Assembly: GCA_046330285.1 (NCBI GenBank) | Contig: JAXLSX010000005.1 | Coordinates: 1 to 64,000 of the forward strand | From: RHKX01 sp046330285 | GTDB lineage: Bacteria; Actinomycetota; Thermoleophilia; Solirubrobacterales; 70-9 | Direction of reading: 5' to 3' | DNA: 64,000 nt | In this document: positions 51,347-58,665 of the stretch, piece after piece | Layout: the number at the start of each line of letters is the position of its first letter | How positions within the stretch are numbered: the stretch's first letter is position 1 | Program-made: the position numbers and the translations under genes | Notes under the pieces: generated by a model | Seen by the model: only the letters and a program-made list of their open reading frames with translations | Told to the model about the DNA's origin: nothing | Database searches by the model: none

Positions 51347-51388
51347 CTACGAAACCGAAGGTCACTGGTTCGAATCCAGTCGGGCGCG
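51347..51388 (+). pseudogene. 3' half of a tRNA-Arg (ACG) gene, attachment-site remnant
   Basis: Anticodon loop CTACGAA (anticodon ACG), a 3' anticodon-stem strand, T-arm ACTGG TTCGAAT CCAGT, and acceptor strand CGGGCGC. The matching 5' acceptor GCGCCCG and D-arm are missing upstream. A lone 3' tRNA half is the usual scar of integration into a tRNA gene, so this may mark the end of a second or older element. Confidence 0.75.
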
Positions 51389-51391
51389 CTT

Positions 51392-51456
51392 CTCGGGAGC
51401 GTCGCAATGCCGCATGGGCACTGCGATAGCGACGCCTCTCCCGTCACCCTCCCGAG
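51392..51456. repeat. nested inverted repeats after the tRNA-Arg fragment
   Basis: Outer arms CTCGGGAG (51,392) and CTCCCGAG (51,449); inner arms GCGTCGC (51,399) and GCGACGC (51,429), with a small TGCC/GGCA hairpin inside. Likely an RNA structure or terminator. Confidence 0.6.
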
Positions 51457-51481
51457 GGCCTTAGAAATCGCCGCTAATGGC

Positions 51482-51503
51482 GAACCGCATGGCCATGCGG
51501 TTC
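51482..51503. promoter_or_regulatory. perfect 22-bp palindrome
   Basis: Each half reads GAACCGCATGG towards the centre, with no spacer. The lack of a loop argues for a protein-binding or recombination site rather than a terminator. Confidence 0.6.
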
Positions 51504-51528
51504 AACACCACCGCGCAATCACCTCGCG

Positions 51529-51548
51529 TTCACCCAAATCGGGCGACG
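51529..51548 (+). promoter_or_regulatory. TTCACCC-N5-GGGCGA box 1, upstream of the LURP-one gene
   Basis: TTCACCC AAATC GGGCGACG, then 20 nt to TACTCT (51,569-51,574). Shared with four other promoters of this cluster; probable activator site centred near -42. Confidence 0.65.
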
Positions 51549-51624
51549 ATCGTGGCCACGTTCACGCCTACTCTCATCGCGCGGCAGGAGCGAGCCTTGG
51601 ATAGCCCAACCGAAGGAGAGACAC

Positions 51625-52137
51625 ATGGGACTGCTGCGAAACCGCGATGACGTGGCCGGAGGCCGCCGCTTTCAGATGCACGAGAAGCTCGTCTCGATCG
51701 GGGACGACTCCTGGATCGAGAATGATCAGGGCGATCGGGTCTTCAAGGTCAACGGCAAGGCGATGCGCGCACGCGACACCTTCATCCTCGAGGACCCCGC
51801 TGGCCGAGAGGTCGCAAAGATCCAGGAGAAGAAGCTGAGCGTCCGCGACAAGATGAAGGTCGAGCGGGGCGGTGAGACCATCGCGACCGTTCACAAAGCG
51901 CTGGTGGGCATCCGTGATCGGTATGCGATCGATGTCGAGAATGGCGAGGACTTGAAGGCCCACGGCAACGTGCTCCAGCACGAGTACGAGATCGAGCGTG
52001 ACGGCGACACCGTTGCGAAGGTTTCGAAGAAGTGGTTCCGGGTGCGTGACACCTACGGAGTCGAGATCGCCGCGGGCGAAGACGAGCCGCTCTTGCTCGC
52101 CCTCACCGTTGCGATCGATGAGATGGCCCGTGATTGA
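51625..52137 (+). CDS. LURP-one-related (DUF567) protein
   Basis: 170 residues with a clear AAGGAGAG ribosome binding site. Repeated beta-strand units such as FKVNGKAMRARDTFILEDPAGREVAKIQEK and VRDKMKVER form the tubby-like/LURP-one barrel. These proteins are linked to membrane or phosphoinositide binding in plants; the bacterial role is unknown. First gene of the cargo cluster, with box 1 upstream. Confidence 0.8.
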   Translation: MGLLRNRDDVAGGRRFQMHEKLVSIGDDSWIENDQGDRVFKVNGKAMRARDTFILEDPAGREVAKIQEKKLSVRDKMKVERGGETIATVHKALVGIRDRYAIDVENGEDLKAHGNVLQHEYEIERDGDTVAKVSKKWFRVRDTYGVEIAAGEDEPLLLALTVAIDEMARD

Positions 52138-52142
52138 GCAGA

Positions 52143-52162
52143 TTCACCCAGTCCGGATGATG
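52143..52162 (+). promoter_or_regulatory. TTCACCC-N5-GGATGATG box 2, upstream of the DUF4239 gene
   Basis: TTCACCC AGTCC GGATGATG, 6 nt after the LURP-one stop. Left half perfect, right half two changes. No clear -10 at the expected place. Confidence 0.45.
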
Positions 52163-52265
52163 TAGCTCGACGTGATCCGTGGTGGGCTGGTTCGGTGCTG
52201 CGAATCCGCACGTCATCCGTTGACGGCGCGCCGAGCAGCCGGCATGCCCAGGTCTGGCCACCGGC

Positions 52266-53105
52266 GTGAGCCCGGCACTGGCAGTCCTTCTCATCGTCGC
52301 GGCGACAGCCGTCGCGATCGTCGCGATCTTGATTGTCCGCCGGAGGGCGCCCGAGGGCAGCTACTTCGCTGACGGCGACCGAGCCGCCGGTGGGTTCGGC
52401 GTGCTCGCCACCGGATTCTCGGTCTTGCTCGGTCTGATCATCTTCCTTGCGTTCAGCAGCTATGACGATTCGAGGAGCGGCGCCGAGACGGAAGCACTGG
52501 TGGTCACCCAGCAGTACGAAACCGCGCAGTTCCTCCCCGCGGCAGTTCGCGCTGACCTCAGCTCCGAACTCGTCTGCTATGCCCGGTCGATCGTCTACCG
52601 GGAGTGGCCCCGCCTCGACTCGGGTGAGCAGGATGACGAAGCGAATCCTTGGGGCGTGGCGCTGTTCGACACCCTGCGGCGTACGAAGCCCCAAAGCGTG
52701 ACCGCACAGTCCGCCTACGACCACTGGCTCGATCTGACCGCCACCCGGGAAGAGGCTCGAAAGGACAGGATCCATGGAGCGGTCGGGGTCATACCGGAGC
52801 CGCTGTGGGCCGTGCTGCTCTTCATCGCCCTGGTCATATTCGGGTACACGCTCTTCTTCGCCGACAGTGGTGAACGCGCCAGGAGCCAAGCGATGCTCGC
52901 CGGTTCGGTGACCGCGGTTATCGCCGCGATGCTTCTGCTGATTCAGTTCCTTGACGATCCGTATCGGGATGGGATCGGCGGCCTTCAGCCGGTTGCGATG
53001 GAGCGGACGCTGGGCATTCTCGGGCAGGAGAAGGCGATCACGGGGCAGGCAGGCAAGCTGCCCTGTGATGAAACAGGCCTTCCGACCGCAGCGGGCATTT
53101 CATGA
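52266..53105 (+). CDS. DUF4239-type (bestrophin-like) membrane protein
   Basis: 279 residues from a GTG. Helices at ~5-23, ~43-63, ~178-196 and ~208-228 flank a soluble middle part (VVTQQYETAQFLPAAVRADLSSELVCYARSIV is typical of DUF4239). Some members are described as bestrophin-like, so a channel role is possible. It overlaps the next gene by 4 nt. Confidence 0.7.
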   Translation: MSPALAVLLIVAATAVAIVAILIVRRRAPEGSYFADGDRAAGGFGVLATGFSVLLGLIIFLAFSSYDDSRSGAETEALVVTQQYETAQFLPAAVRADLSSELVCYARSIVYREWPRLDSGEQDDEANPWGVALFDTLRRTKPQSVTAQSAYDHWLDLTATREEARKDRIHGAVGVIPEPLWAVLLFIALVIFGYTLFFADSGERARSQAMLAGSVTAVIAAMLLLIQFLDDPYRDGIGGLQPVAMERTLGILGQEKAITGQAGKLPCDETGLPTAAGIS

Positions 53106-53758
53106 CCGGATCCATTGCCGCCGGGAGAGCAACGAATCGCTCACAGCGCCGGTTCGACCTCGTGGCCACCGTCCTGCTCGCCTCCGCGACCCTGGCCACG
53201 GCTTGGGCCGGGTATCAAGCGACCAGGTGGCACAGCGAACAGGCCAAGAACCAGGCCAAGGCGACGGCGACCCGGATCGAATCGACCCGGTCGGCGGATG
53301 CGGCGAATCGCGAGGCGCAGGTTGACCTAGCACTCTTCATCCAATGGGTGGATTCGCGGGCGCAGGGTGATTTGGAGCTGGCGGCCTTCTACCGCCAGAG
53401 GTTCACCGACCGATTCCAGCCCGCCTTCGAGGCATGGATCGCCACGAAGCCGTTCGACAACCCCGATGCGCCGACCTCGCCATTCGTGATGAGGGGCTAT
53501 CAGACCGAACTGCTGGCCGATGCCGACGCCGAGGAGGCGCAGGCCAACTCGTACGCCGCCGCCGCCGGAGAAGACATTGACCGCGCCGACAAGTACGTCT
53601 TCGCGGTCGTCCTCTTCGCCACGTGCCTGTTCTTTGCGGGCCTCAGCACCAGGCTTCGGACGCGATCGGGCCAGACGGCGATCCTGGCCCTCGGCTGTGT
53701 CCTCTTCGTCGCCTCGGTCTGCTGGCTGGTGACGTTCCCGGTCAGCGTGAACCTCTGA
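53102..53758 (+). CDS. membrane protein, DUF4337-like
   Basis: 218 residues. One N-terminal helix (~20-38), a long helical outer or inner part (YQATRWHSEQAKNQAKATATRIESTR) and two C-terminal helices (~160-178, ~186-210). The WAGYQATRWHSEQ start resembles DUF4337-type proteins. Coupled to the DUF4239 gene by an ATGA overlap, so the two probably act together. Confidence 0.6.
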   Translation: MTGSIAAGRATNRSQRRFDLVATVLLASATLATAWAGYQATRWHSEQAKNQAKATATRIESTRSADAANREAQVDLALFIQWVDSRAQGDLELAAFYRQRFTDRFQPAFEAWIATKPFDNPDAPTSPFVMRGYQTELLADADAEEAQANSYAAAAGEDIDRADKYVFAVVLFATCLFFAGLSTRLRTRSGQTAILALGCVLFVASVCWLVTFPVSVNL

Positions 53759-53777
53759 GGCGCTCCCTCCTACGGGA

Positions 53778-53797
53778 ATCACCCTCATCGGAGGATG
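53778..53797 (+). promoter_or_regulatory. ATCACCC-N5-GGAGGATG box 3, upstream of the DUF2252 gene
   Basis: ATCACCC TCATC GGAGGATG with the same 5-bp spacer. It lies 64 nt before the preferred GTG start at 53,862. Weaker match. Confidence 0.45.
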
Positions 53798-53861
53798 TCC
53801 GTAGATGCACACCTGGGAGCGTGCGGATCCACATCCATCCTTCCTATGCGAGGTCCCATCG

Positions 53862-55268
53862 GTGAGCGAAGCGATTGCAACCCATCCATCGGTTGAAGAG
53901 CGGGCCGAATTCGGCCGAGCCGCGCGGGCCGAGGTTCCCCGCAGCGCCCACGCTGACTGGGAGCCGGCAGCGGACCGTCGCGATCCGGTGGACCTGCTCG
54001 AAGAGCAGGCGGCCACGCGGGTCCCGGAACTGGTGCCGCTCCGCTACGGCCGGATGCTGGTCTCGCCGTTCACGTTTTACCGCGGAGCCGCGGGCCTGAT
54101 GGCGGCCGACCTGATGGGTCAGCCGAGGACGGGGCTACATACACAGCTCTGTGGAGATGCCCACCTGTCGAACTTCGGCACATTTGCCGCGCCCGATCGG
54201 AGTCTGGTGTTCGACGTCAACGACTTCGACGAGACGCTGCCGGGTCCATTCGAGTGGGACCTGAAGCGTCTGGCTGCAAGCTTCGCGATCGCGGGCCGCG
54301 ATCGCGGGTTCGGCAAGAAGGAGCGCGGTCGAATCAACGCCGAGGTAGGTCGTTCCTATCGCGAGGCGATGAGAGGGCACGCCCTTCAGCGCAACCTCGA
54401 TCTCTGGTACTCGCGGATCGATGTCGGGGAGATCCTCAGCGGTGCGGCCGAGGCGGGAACGAAGAAGCAGTTGAAGCGAGCCGAGAAGAACATCGCCAAG
54501 GCTCGGGCGAAGACCAGCCTCAAAGCTCTCGGAAAGCTCACCGAGACGGTCGACGGCGACGTGCGGATTCGCGGCGACCCTCCGGTGATCGTTCCGATCC
54601 ACGAGCTGTTCGAGCCTGAGCAGCACCAGGACATGGATGATGCGCTCAGAACGCTCATCCGCTCGTATCGCTCGACCCTCTCCGGCGATCGCCGGCACCT
54701 GCTCGAACGCTTTCGCTACGTCGATGCCGCCCGCAAGGTGGTCGGAGTCGGAAGCGTCGGGACGCGTGCCTGGATCATGCTGATGCTCGGCCGCGACGAC
54801 GGGGACCCGCTATTCCTGCAGTTCAAGGAGGCAGAGGCGTCCGTGCTCGAGCCGTCCCTCGGTGAGAGCGACTACGACCAGCACGGGCAGCGAGTCGTCG
54901 AGGGCCAGCGTCTGATGCAGGCGGCCGGCGACATCATGCTCGGGTGGGTCCGGACCAGCGACGTCGATGGCGTCGAGCGCGATTACTACGTGCGCCAGCT
55001 CTGGGACGCGAAGGGGTCGGCGCTCGTCGAGCGGATGAATCCGGTGGCGCTCACCTACTACGCGCAGGTCTGCGGCCGCGCGCTCGCACGCGCCCATGCC
55101 AGAGCCGGCGACAGCGTTGCGATCGCCGCATATCTCGGTCGCAGCGGCTCGTTCGACCGCGCCCTGGCCGGCTTCGCAGAGCTCTATGCCGATCAGAACG
55201 AGCGCGACTACGCCGCGGTCGTCGAGGCTGCTGACTCTGGCCGGATCAACGCGGAATCAGACGCCTGA
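53862..55268 (+). CDS. DUF2252 protein (kinase-like fold)
   Basis: 468 residues from the GTG at 53,862 (CGAGG 8 nt upstream); an ATG at 53,805 in the same frame would lie inside the likely leader. Family blocks: RYGRMLVSPFTFYRGAA, LCGDAHLSNFGTFAAPDRSLVFDVNDFDE, and GPFEWDLKRLAASF. The GDxHxxN...DxNDFDE pattern is that of aminoglycoside-phosphotransferase-like kinases, so phosphoryl transfer is possible. Substrate unknown. Confidence 0.8.
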   Translation: MSEAIATHPSVEERAEFGRAARAEVPRSAHADWEPAADRRDPVDLLEEQAATRVPELVPLRYGRMLVSPFTFYRGAAGLMAADLMGQPRTGLHTQLCGDAHLSNFGTFAAPDRSLVFDVNDFDETLPGPFEWDLKRLAASFAIAGRDRGFGKKERGRINAEVGRSYREAMRGHALQRNLDLWYSRIDVGEILSGAAEAGTKKQLKRAEKNIAKARAKTSLKALGKLTETVDGDVRIRGDPPVIVPIHELFEPEQHQDMDDALRTLIRSYRSTLSGDRRHLLERFRYVDAARKVVGVGSVGTRAWIMLMLGRDDGDPLFLQFKEAEASVLEPSLGESDYDQHGQRVVEGQRLMQAAGDIMLGWVRTSDVDGVERDYYVRQLWDAKGSALVERMNPVALTYYAQVCGRALARAHARAGDSVAIAAYLGRSGSFDRALAGFAELYADQNERDYAAVVEAADSGRINAESDA

Positions 55269-55285
55269 GTGGCATCCCCGTTTAA

Positions 55286-55305
55286 TTCACCCGTTTCGGG
55301 CGATG
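55286..55305 (+). promoter_or_regulatory. TTCACCC-N5-GGGCGATG box 4, upstream of the arylsulfatase
   Basis: TTCACCC GTTTC GGGCGATG, then 20 nt to TACCGT (55,326-55,331). Consensus copy of the shared dyad. Confidence 0.65.
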
Positions 55306-55397
55306 CACAGGGCGGGCTCGAGGCATACCGTCGGAACCGTGCCTAGGCCGCAGACGGATCCAGGTCGTGACCGCTGAACCCAACTCGGAGGTACCCG

Positions 55398-57806
55398 TTG
55401 AGCCAGCCTGATCGAAGCAAGCTCCCGATCCGCCAGCAGGCGTTCGACGGCATCGCCAACAGGACGCTCGACGGCTCACAGCCGGACTGGGATCTGATCG
55501 GTCACGTCGAAGCTCCGGACGGCGCCCCCAACGTCCTCATGGTCCTCATCGACGACGCCGGCTTCGGCAACGCCGGGACCTTCGGGGGGCCGATCAACAC
55601 GCCGAACTACACCCGGATGGCGCAGGCGGGGCTTCGCTACAACCGCTTCCATGTCACGGCGCTCTGCTCGCCGACTCGTGCGGCGCTGCTCACCGGCCGC
55701 AACAGCCACGCGGTCGGGTTTGGCTCGGTCGGCGAGTTCTCGACCGGCTTTCCGGGGTACACGGCGTTCGTCCCCGACGATTGCGTGCCCTTCCCGCGGA
55801 TCCTCCGGGACAACGGCTACAGCACATCCGCGTTCGGGAAGTGGCACCTGACGCCGGACGGCCAGCAAGGGCCGGCCGGGCCGTTCAACCGCTGGCCGAC
55901 CGGCTGGGGTTTCGACTACTTCTACGGGTTCCTCGGCGGCGGGTCGGGGCAGTGGGACCCCTGCCTGACCGAGAACCAGAAGATCATCGGCACCCCCGAG
56001 TCCTTCGCCGATGAGGACGACCCCTACTACCTGCCCGACGACATGGCGGACAAGACGATCGATTGGCTGCACGCAATCCGCGCCCAGGATGCTTCCAAGC
56101 CGTTCTTCACCTATTTCTCGACGGGCTGCAGCCACGCCCCCCACCATGTCTCGGACGAGTGGGCGGCGAAGTACAAGGGCAAGTTCGACCAGGGCTGGGA
56201 CGCGCTGCGCGAGGAGACCTTCGCCAGGCAGAAGGAGCTCGGCGTGATCCCGGCCGATGCCGAGCTGACACCGCGCGACGACGCCTTCCCCGCCTGGGAC
56301 GACGTTCCCGACAAGCTCAAAGCCTTCTACGCCCGGCAGATGGAGGTCTACGCGGGCTACTCCGAGAACGCCGACTACAACGTCGGCCGCGTGATCGACG
56401 CGATCGGCGAGCTCGGCGAGCTCGACAACACCCTGATCCTCTGGGTCTGGGGCGACAACGGCGCCAGCATGGAGGGAACGGTCACCGGCTCGTTCAACGA
56501 GCTGACGATGCAGAACGGAATCCCGCTGACCGATGAGATGCAGCTGCAGTTGGCCGAACGCTACGGCGGCGTTGAGGCCTGGGGGAACGAGATGATGGCG
56601 CCGCACTACGGGGCCGCCTGGGCGTGGGCCGGCAACACACCGTTCAAGTGGGGGAAACAGGTCGGCTCGCACCTCGGCGGCACCCGCAACCCGCTCGTCG
56701 TCCATTGGCCCGACCGGGTCCCGGAGGGCGGCGATCTGCGCTCACACTTCACGCACGTGATCGACATCGGCCCGACGATCCTTGATATCGCGGGCATTCC
56801 GATGCCGACGCACATCGACGGAATCGAGCAGCAACCGATGCACGGGGAGACGTTCGCCGATTCGATGACGGACGCCGATGCTCCCGAGCGCCACACCCAG
56901 CAGTACTTCGAGACGATCGGCAATAGGGCGATGTACAAGGACGGCTGGTGGCTCGCGATGCGGACCGCCCGGATCCCCTGGGTGCTCACCCCGGCCGCTC
57001 TCGAGCCCTACCACCCGGGCGTCTGGAATCCCGATGACGATCCGACCGAGCTCTATTACCTGCCCGATGATTACTCGCAGGCGCACGATCTCGCTGCCGA
57101 GAACCCGGAAAAGGTGGAGGAGCTGAAGAAGCTCTTCTGGGAGGAGGCCGAGAAGTACAACGTCCTCCCCCTGATGGCGCCGCTTGCGGGGTTCTTCGGC
57201 ATGCTGCCGCCGCTCCCGGAGTCCGCCCACTACGAGTTTCGCGGCGACGTCGAGAACGTGCTCTCGGGAATGGTCCCTCGCATCTACAACCACTCCTATT
57301 CGATCAGCGCCGACCTGGTCGTCCCCTCTGGGGGGGTCGAGGGCGTCATCGTCGCCGAGGCGGATCACCTGGGAGGTTTCTCGCTCTTCGTTGACGACGG
57401 CAGGTTGACCCACACCTATTCGATGATGGGAGTGTTCGTCTTCCGTCAACAGGCCGAAGAGGTGCTCCCCGAGGGGAAGGTGACGGTTCGAATGCACTTT
57501 GCCGCCGACTCGGCCAAGCCGGCGACCGGCGGGCAGGTGACGCTGTTCATCGACGACCGTCCGGTGGGCGAGGGGCGGATGGACCACACGGTGCCGATCC
57601 GCTTCTCCGGCTACGCGGGAATGGACATCGGCCGCGACAACGGAGGCGTCGTCGACCTCTCCTACGCTGACCGGAAGCCGTTCCCGTTCACCGGCAAGAT
57701 CGAGAAGGTCGCCTTTGACATCGAGCCGCATCCGTCCGAGCAGGACAAGCACGAACTCCACGCCGCCGTGCACCACGGCCACACCGCGCATGCGCTCTCG
57801 GCGTGA
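55398..57806 (+). CDS. arylsulfatase (formylglycine-dependent)
   Basis: 802 residues from a TTG with CGGAGGT 6 nt upstream. VLIDDAGFGNAGTFGG supplies the N-terminal metal-binding Asp pair. ALCSPTRAALLTGRN is the sulfatase signature CxPxR whose Cys is oxidised to formylglycine. GKWHL and WGDNGASMEG are further active-site blocks. No signal peptide is seen, so it is probably cytoplasmic. It hydrolyses sulfate esters. Its maturation enzyme is encoded at 61,646. Followed by DUF1269 and SHOCT genes in one operon. Confidence 0.93.
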   Translation: MSQPDRSKLPIRQQAFDGIANRTLDGSQPDWDLIGHVEAPDGAPNVLMVLIDDAGFGNAGTFGGPINTPNYTRMAQAGLRYNRFHVTALCSPTRAALLTGRNSHAVGFGSVGEFSTGFPGYTAFVPDDCVPFPRILRDNGYSTSAFGKWHLTPDGQQGPAGPFNRWPTGWGFDYFYGFLGGGSGQWDPCLTENQKIIGTPESFADEDDPYYLPDDMADKTIDWLHAIRAQDASKPFFTYFSTGCSHAPHHVSDEWAAKYKGKFDQGWDALREETFARQKELGVIPADAELTPRDDAFPAWDDVPDKLKAFYARQMEVYAGYSENADYNVGRVIDAIGELGELDNTLILWVWGDNGASMEGTVTGSFNELTMQNGIPLTDEMQLQLAERYGGVEAWGNEMMAPHYGAAWAWAGNTPFKWGKQVGSHLGGTRNPLVVHWPDRVPEGGDLRSHFTHVIDIGPTILDIAGIPMPTHIDGIEQQPMHGETFADSMTDADAPERHTQQYFETIGNRAMYKDGWWLAMRTARIPWVLTPAALEPYHPGVWNPDDDPTELYYLPDDYSQAHDLAAENPEKVEELKKLFWEEAEKYNVLPLMAPLAGFFGMLPPLPESAHYEFRGDVENVLSGMVPRIYNHSYSISADLVVPSGGVEGVIVAEADHLGGFSLFVDDGRLTHTYSMMGVFVFRQQAEEVLPEGKVTVRMHFAADSAKPATGGQVTLFIDDRPVGEGRMDHTVPIRFSGYAGMDIGRDNGGVVDLSYADRKPFPFTGKIEKVAFDIEPHPSEQDKHELHAAVHHGHTAHALSA

Positions 57807-57833
57807 GATCGACCCGATCGCAAGGAGGTCCTG

Positions 57834-58346
57834 ATGAAGCTCCATGACACGATCGACGTTCTGATCGGCGGCTATCTGTCGAAGGAGGCCGCCGAGGAGG
57901 ACTACAACGCGGTTCTGGAATCCGGGGCGTACCTGCACGGCGCCGTCGTCGTCAGCAAGAGCCTCGACGGCGAGTTGTCGGTCGAGGAGACGGACCACAT
58001 GGTTCGTGAAGGCGCCGCCGGCCTCGGGGCCGTCGGCTTCGCTGTCGGGCTCTTCGCCCCGCCGCTGCTCGCCGCCACCGCCATCGGCGGTGCACTCGGA
58101 GCGGGAGCCGGCGGGCTGCTGCACCACAAGGCGGCCGACAAGATCGGGGAGCAGGCCGGCGAGACGATCCCGATCGGTGGCGCGGGGCTCATCGTCGCCT
58201 ACCCCAAGTCCGATGCGGACAAGGTCGAGCAGGCGGTGACCCGAGCGGTCAAGAAGAACATCGGTGAGGCCGAGGGCCGTCACGTAGAGGCACTAAAGGG
58301 GGCGCTTGCTGATGCCCAGCAAAAGATGGCAGCCGACGACTCCTGA
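57834..58346 (+). CDS. DUF1269-type membrane protein with glycine zipper
   Basis: 170 residues with AGGAGG before the ATG. A ferredoxin-like N-terminal part (IDVLIGGYLSKEAAEEDYNAV) leads to a glycine-rich hydrophobic hairpin (~62-100; GAAGLGAVGFAVGLFAPPLL, then GGALGAGAGGLLHH) and a helical tail. DUF1269 proteins are stress-linked membrane proteins of unknown function. Confidence 0.7.
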   Translation: MKLHDTIDVLIGGYLSKEAAEEDYNAVLESGAYLHGAVVVSKSLDGELSVEETDHMVREGAAGLGAVGFAVGLFAPPLLAATAIGGALGAGAGGLLHHKAADKIGEQAGETIPIGGAGLIVAYPKSDADKVEQAVTRAVKKNIGEAEGRHVEALKGALADAQQKMAADDS

Positions 58347-58372
58347 ACGAAGGCAGACACCGAAGAGGAGAG

Positions 58373-58621
58373 ATGACCATGCCGAATAGACGCCAACGTA
58401 GACGACGCCTCGCAGCTGCCGGGGGAGCGGCCGCCGCCGCGAAACATCGCAGGGATGCGCAGGCGGAGGAGGCGCAGGCCGCGCCGCCGCCGGCCCAGCC
58501 GGCACCGTCAGCTGGAATGAGTGCCGAGGCGATCGAGAAGCTCAAAGAGCTCGGTCAGCTTCACGAACAGGGCGTTCTCACCGACGAGGAATTCGCGAGC
58601 GAGAAGTCGAAGCTCCTCTGA
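58373..58621 (+). CDS. SHOCT-domain small protein
   Basis: 82 residues with GAGGAGAG upstream. Basic N-terminus, Ala/Pro linker, and a C-terminal SHOCT domain (~53-82; IEKLKELGQLHEQGVLTDEE). SHOCT domains are short helical hairpins at the ends of many oligomeric membrane-associated proteins. Last gene of the arylsulfatase operon. Confidence 0.8.
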   Translation: MTMPNRRQRRRRLAAAGGAAAAAKHRRDAQAEEAQAAPPPAQPAPSAGMSAEAIEKLKELGQLHEQGVLTDEEFASEKSKLL

Positions 58622-58665
58622 GTTGGCGGCTGTGCCCTCGAGCCTAGCCCGGTTCGGGACCTCAC

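Noticed and set aside
51347..51388. Functional tRNA-Arg
   Set aside because: No 5' acceptor strand or D-arm can be found upstream, so a cloverleaf cannot form.
51171..51407. Minus-strand frame containing the phrase PTGFEPVTFGF
   Set aside because: That peptide is the translation of a tRNA T-arm region; it comes from the tRNA-Arg fragment, not from a protein gene.
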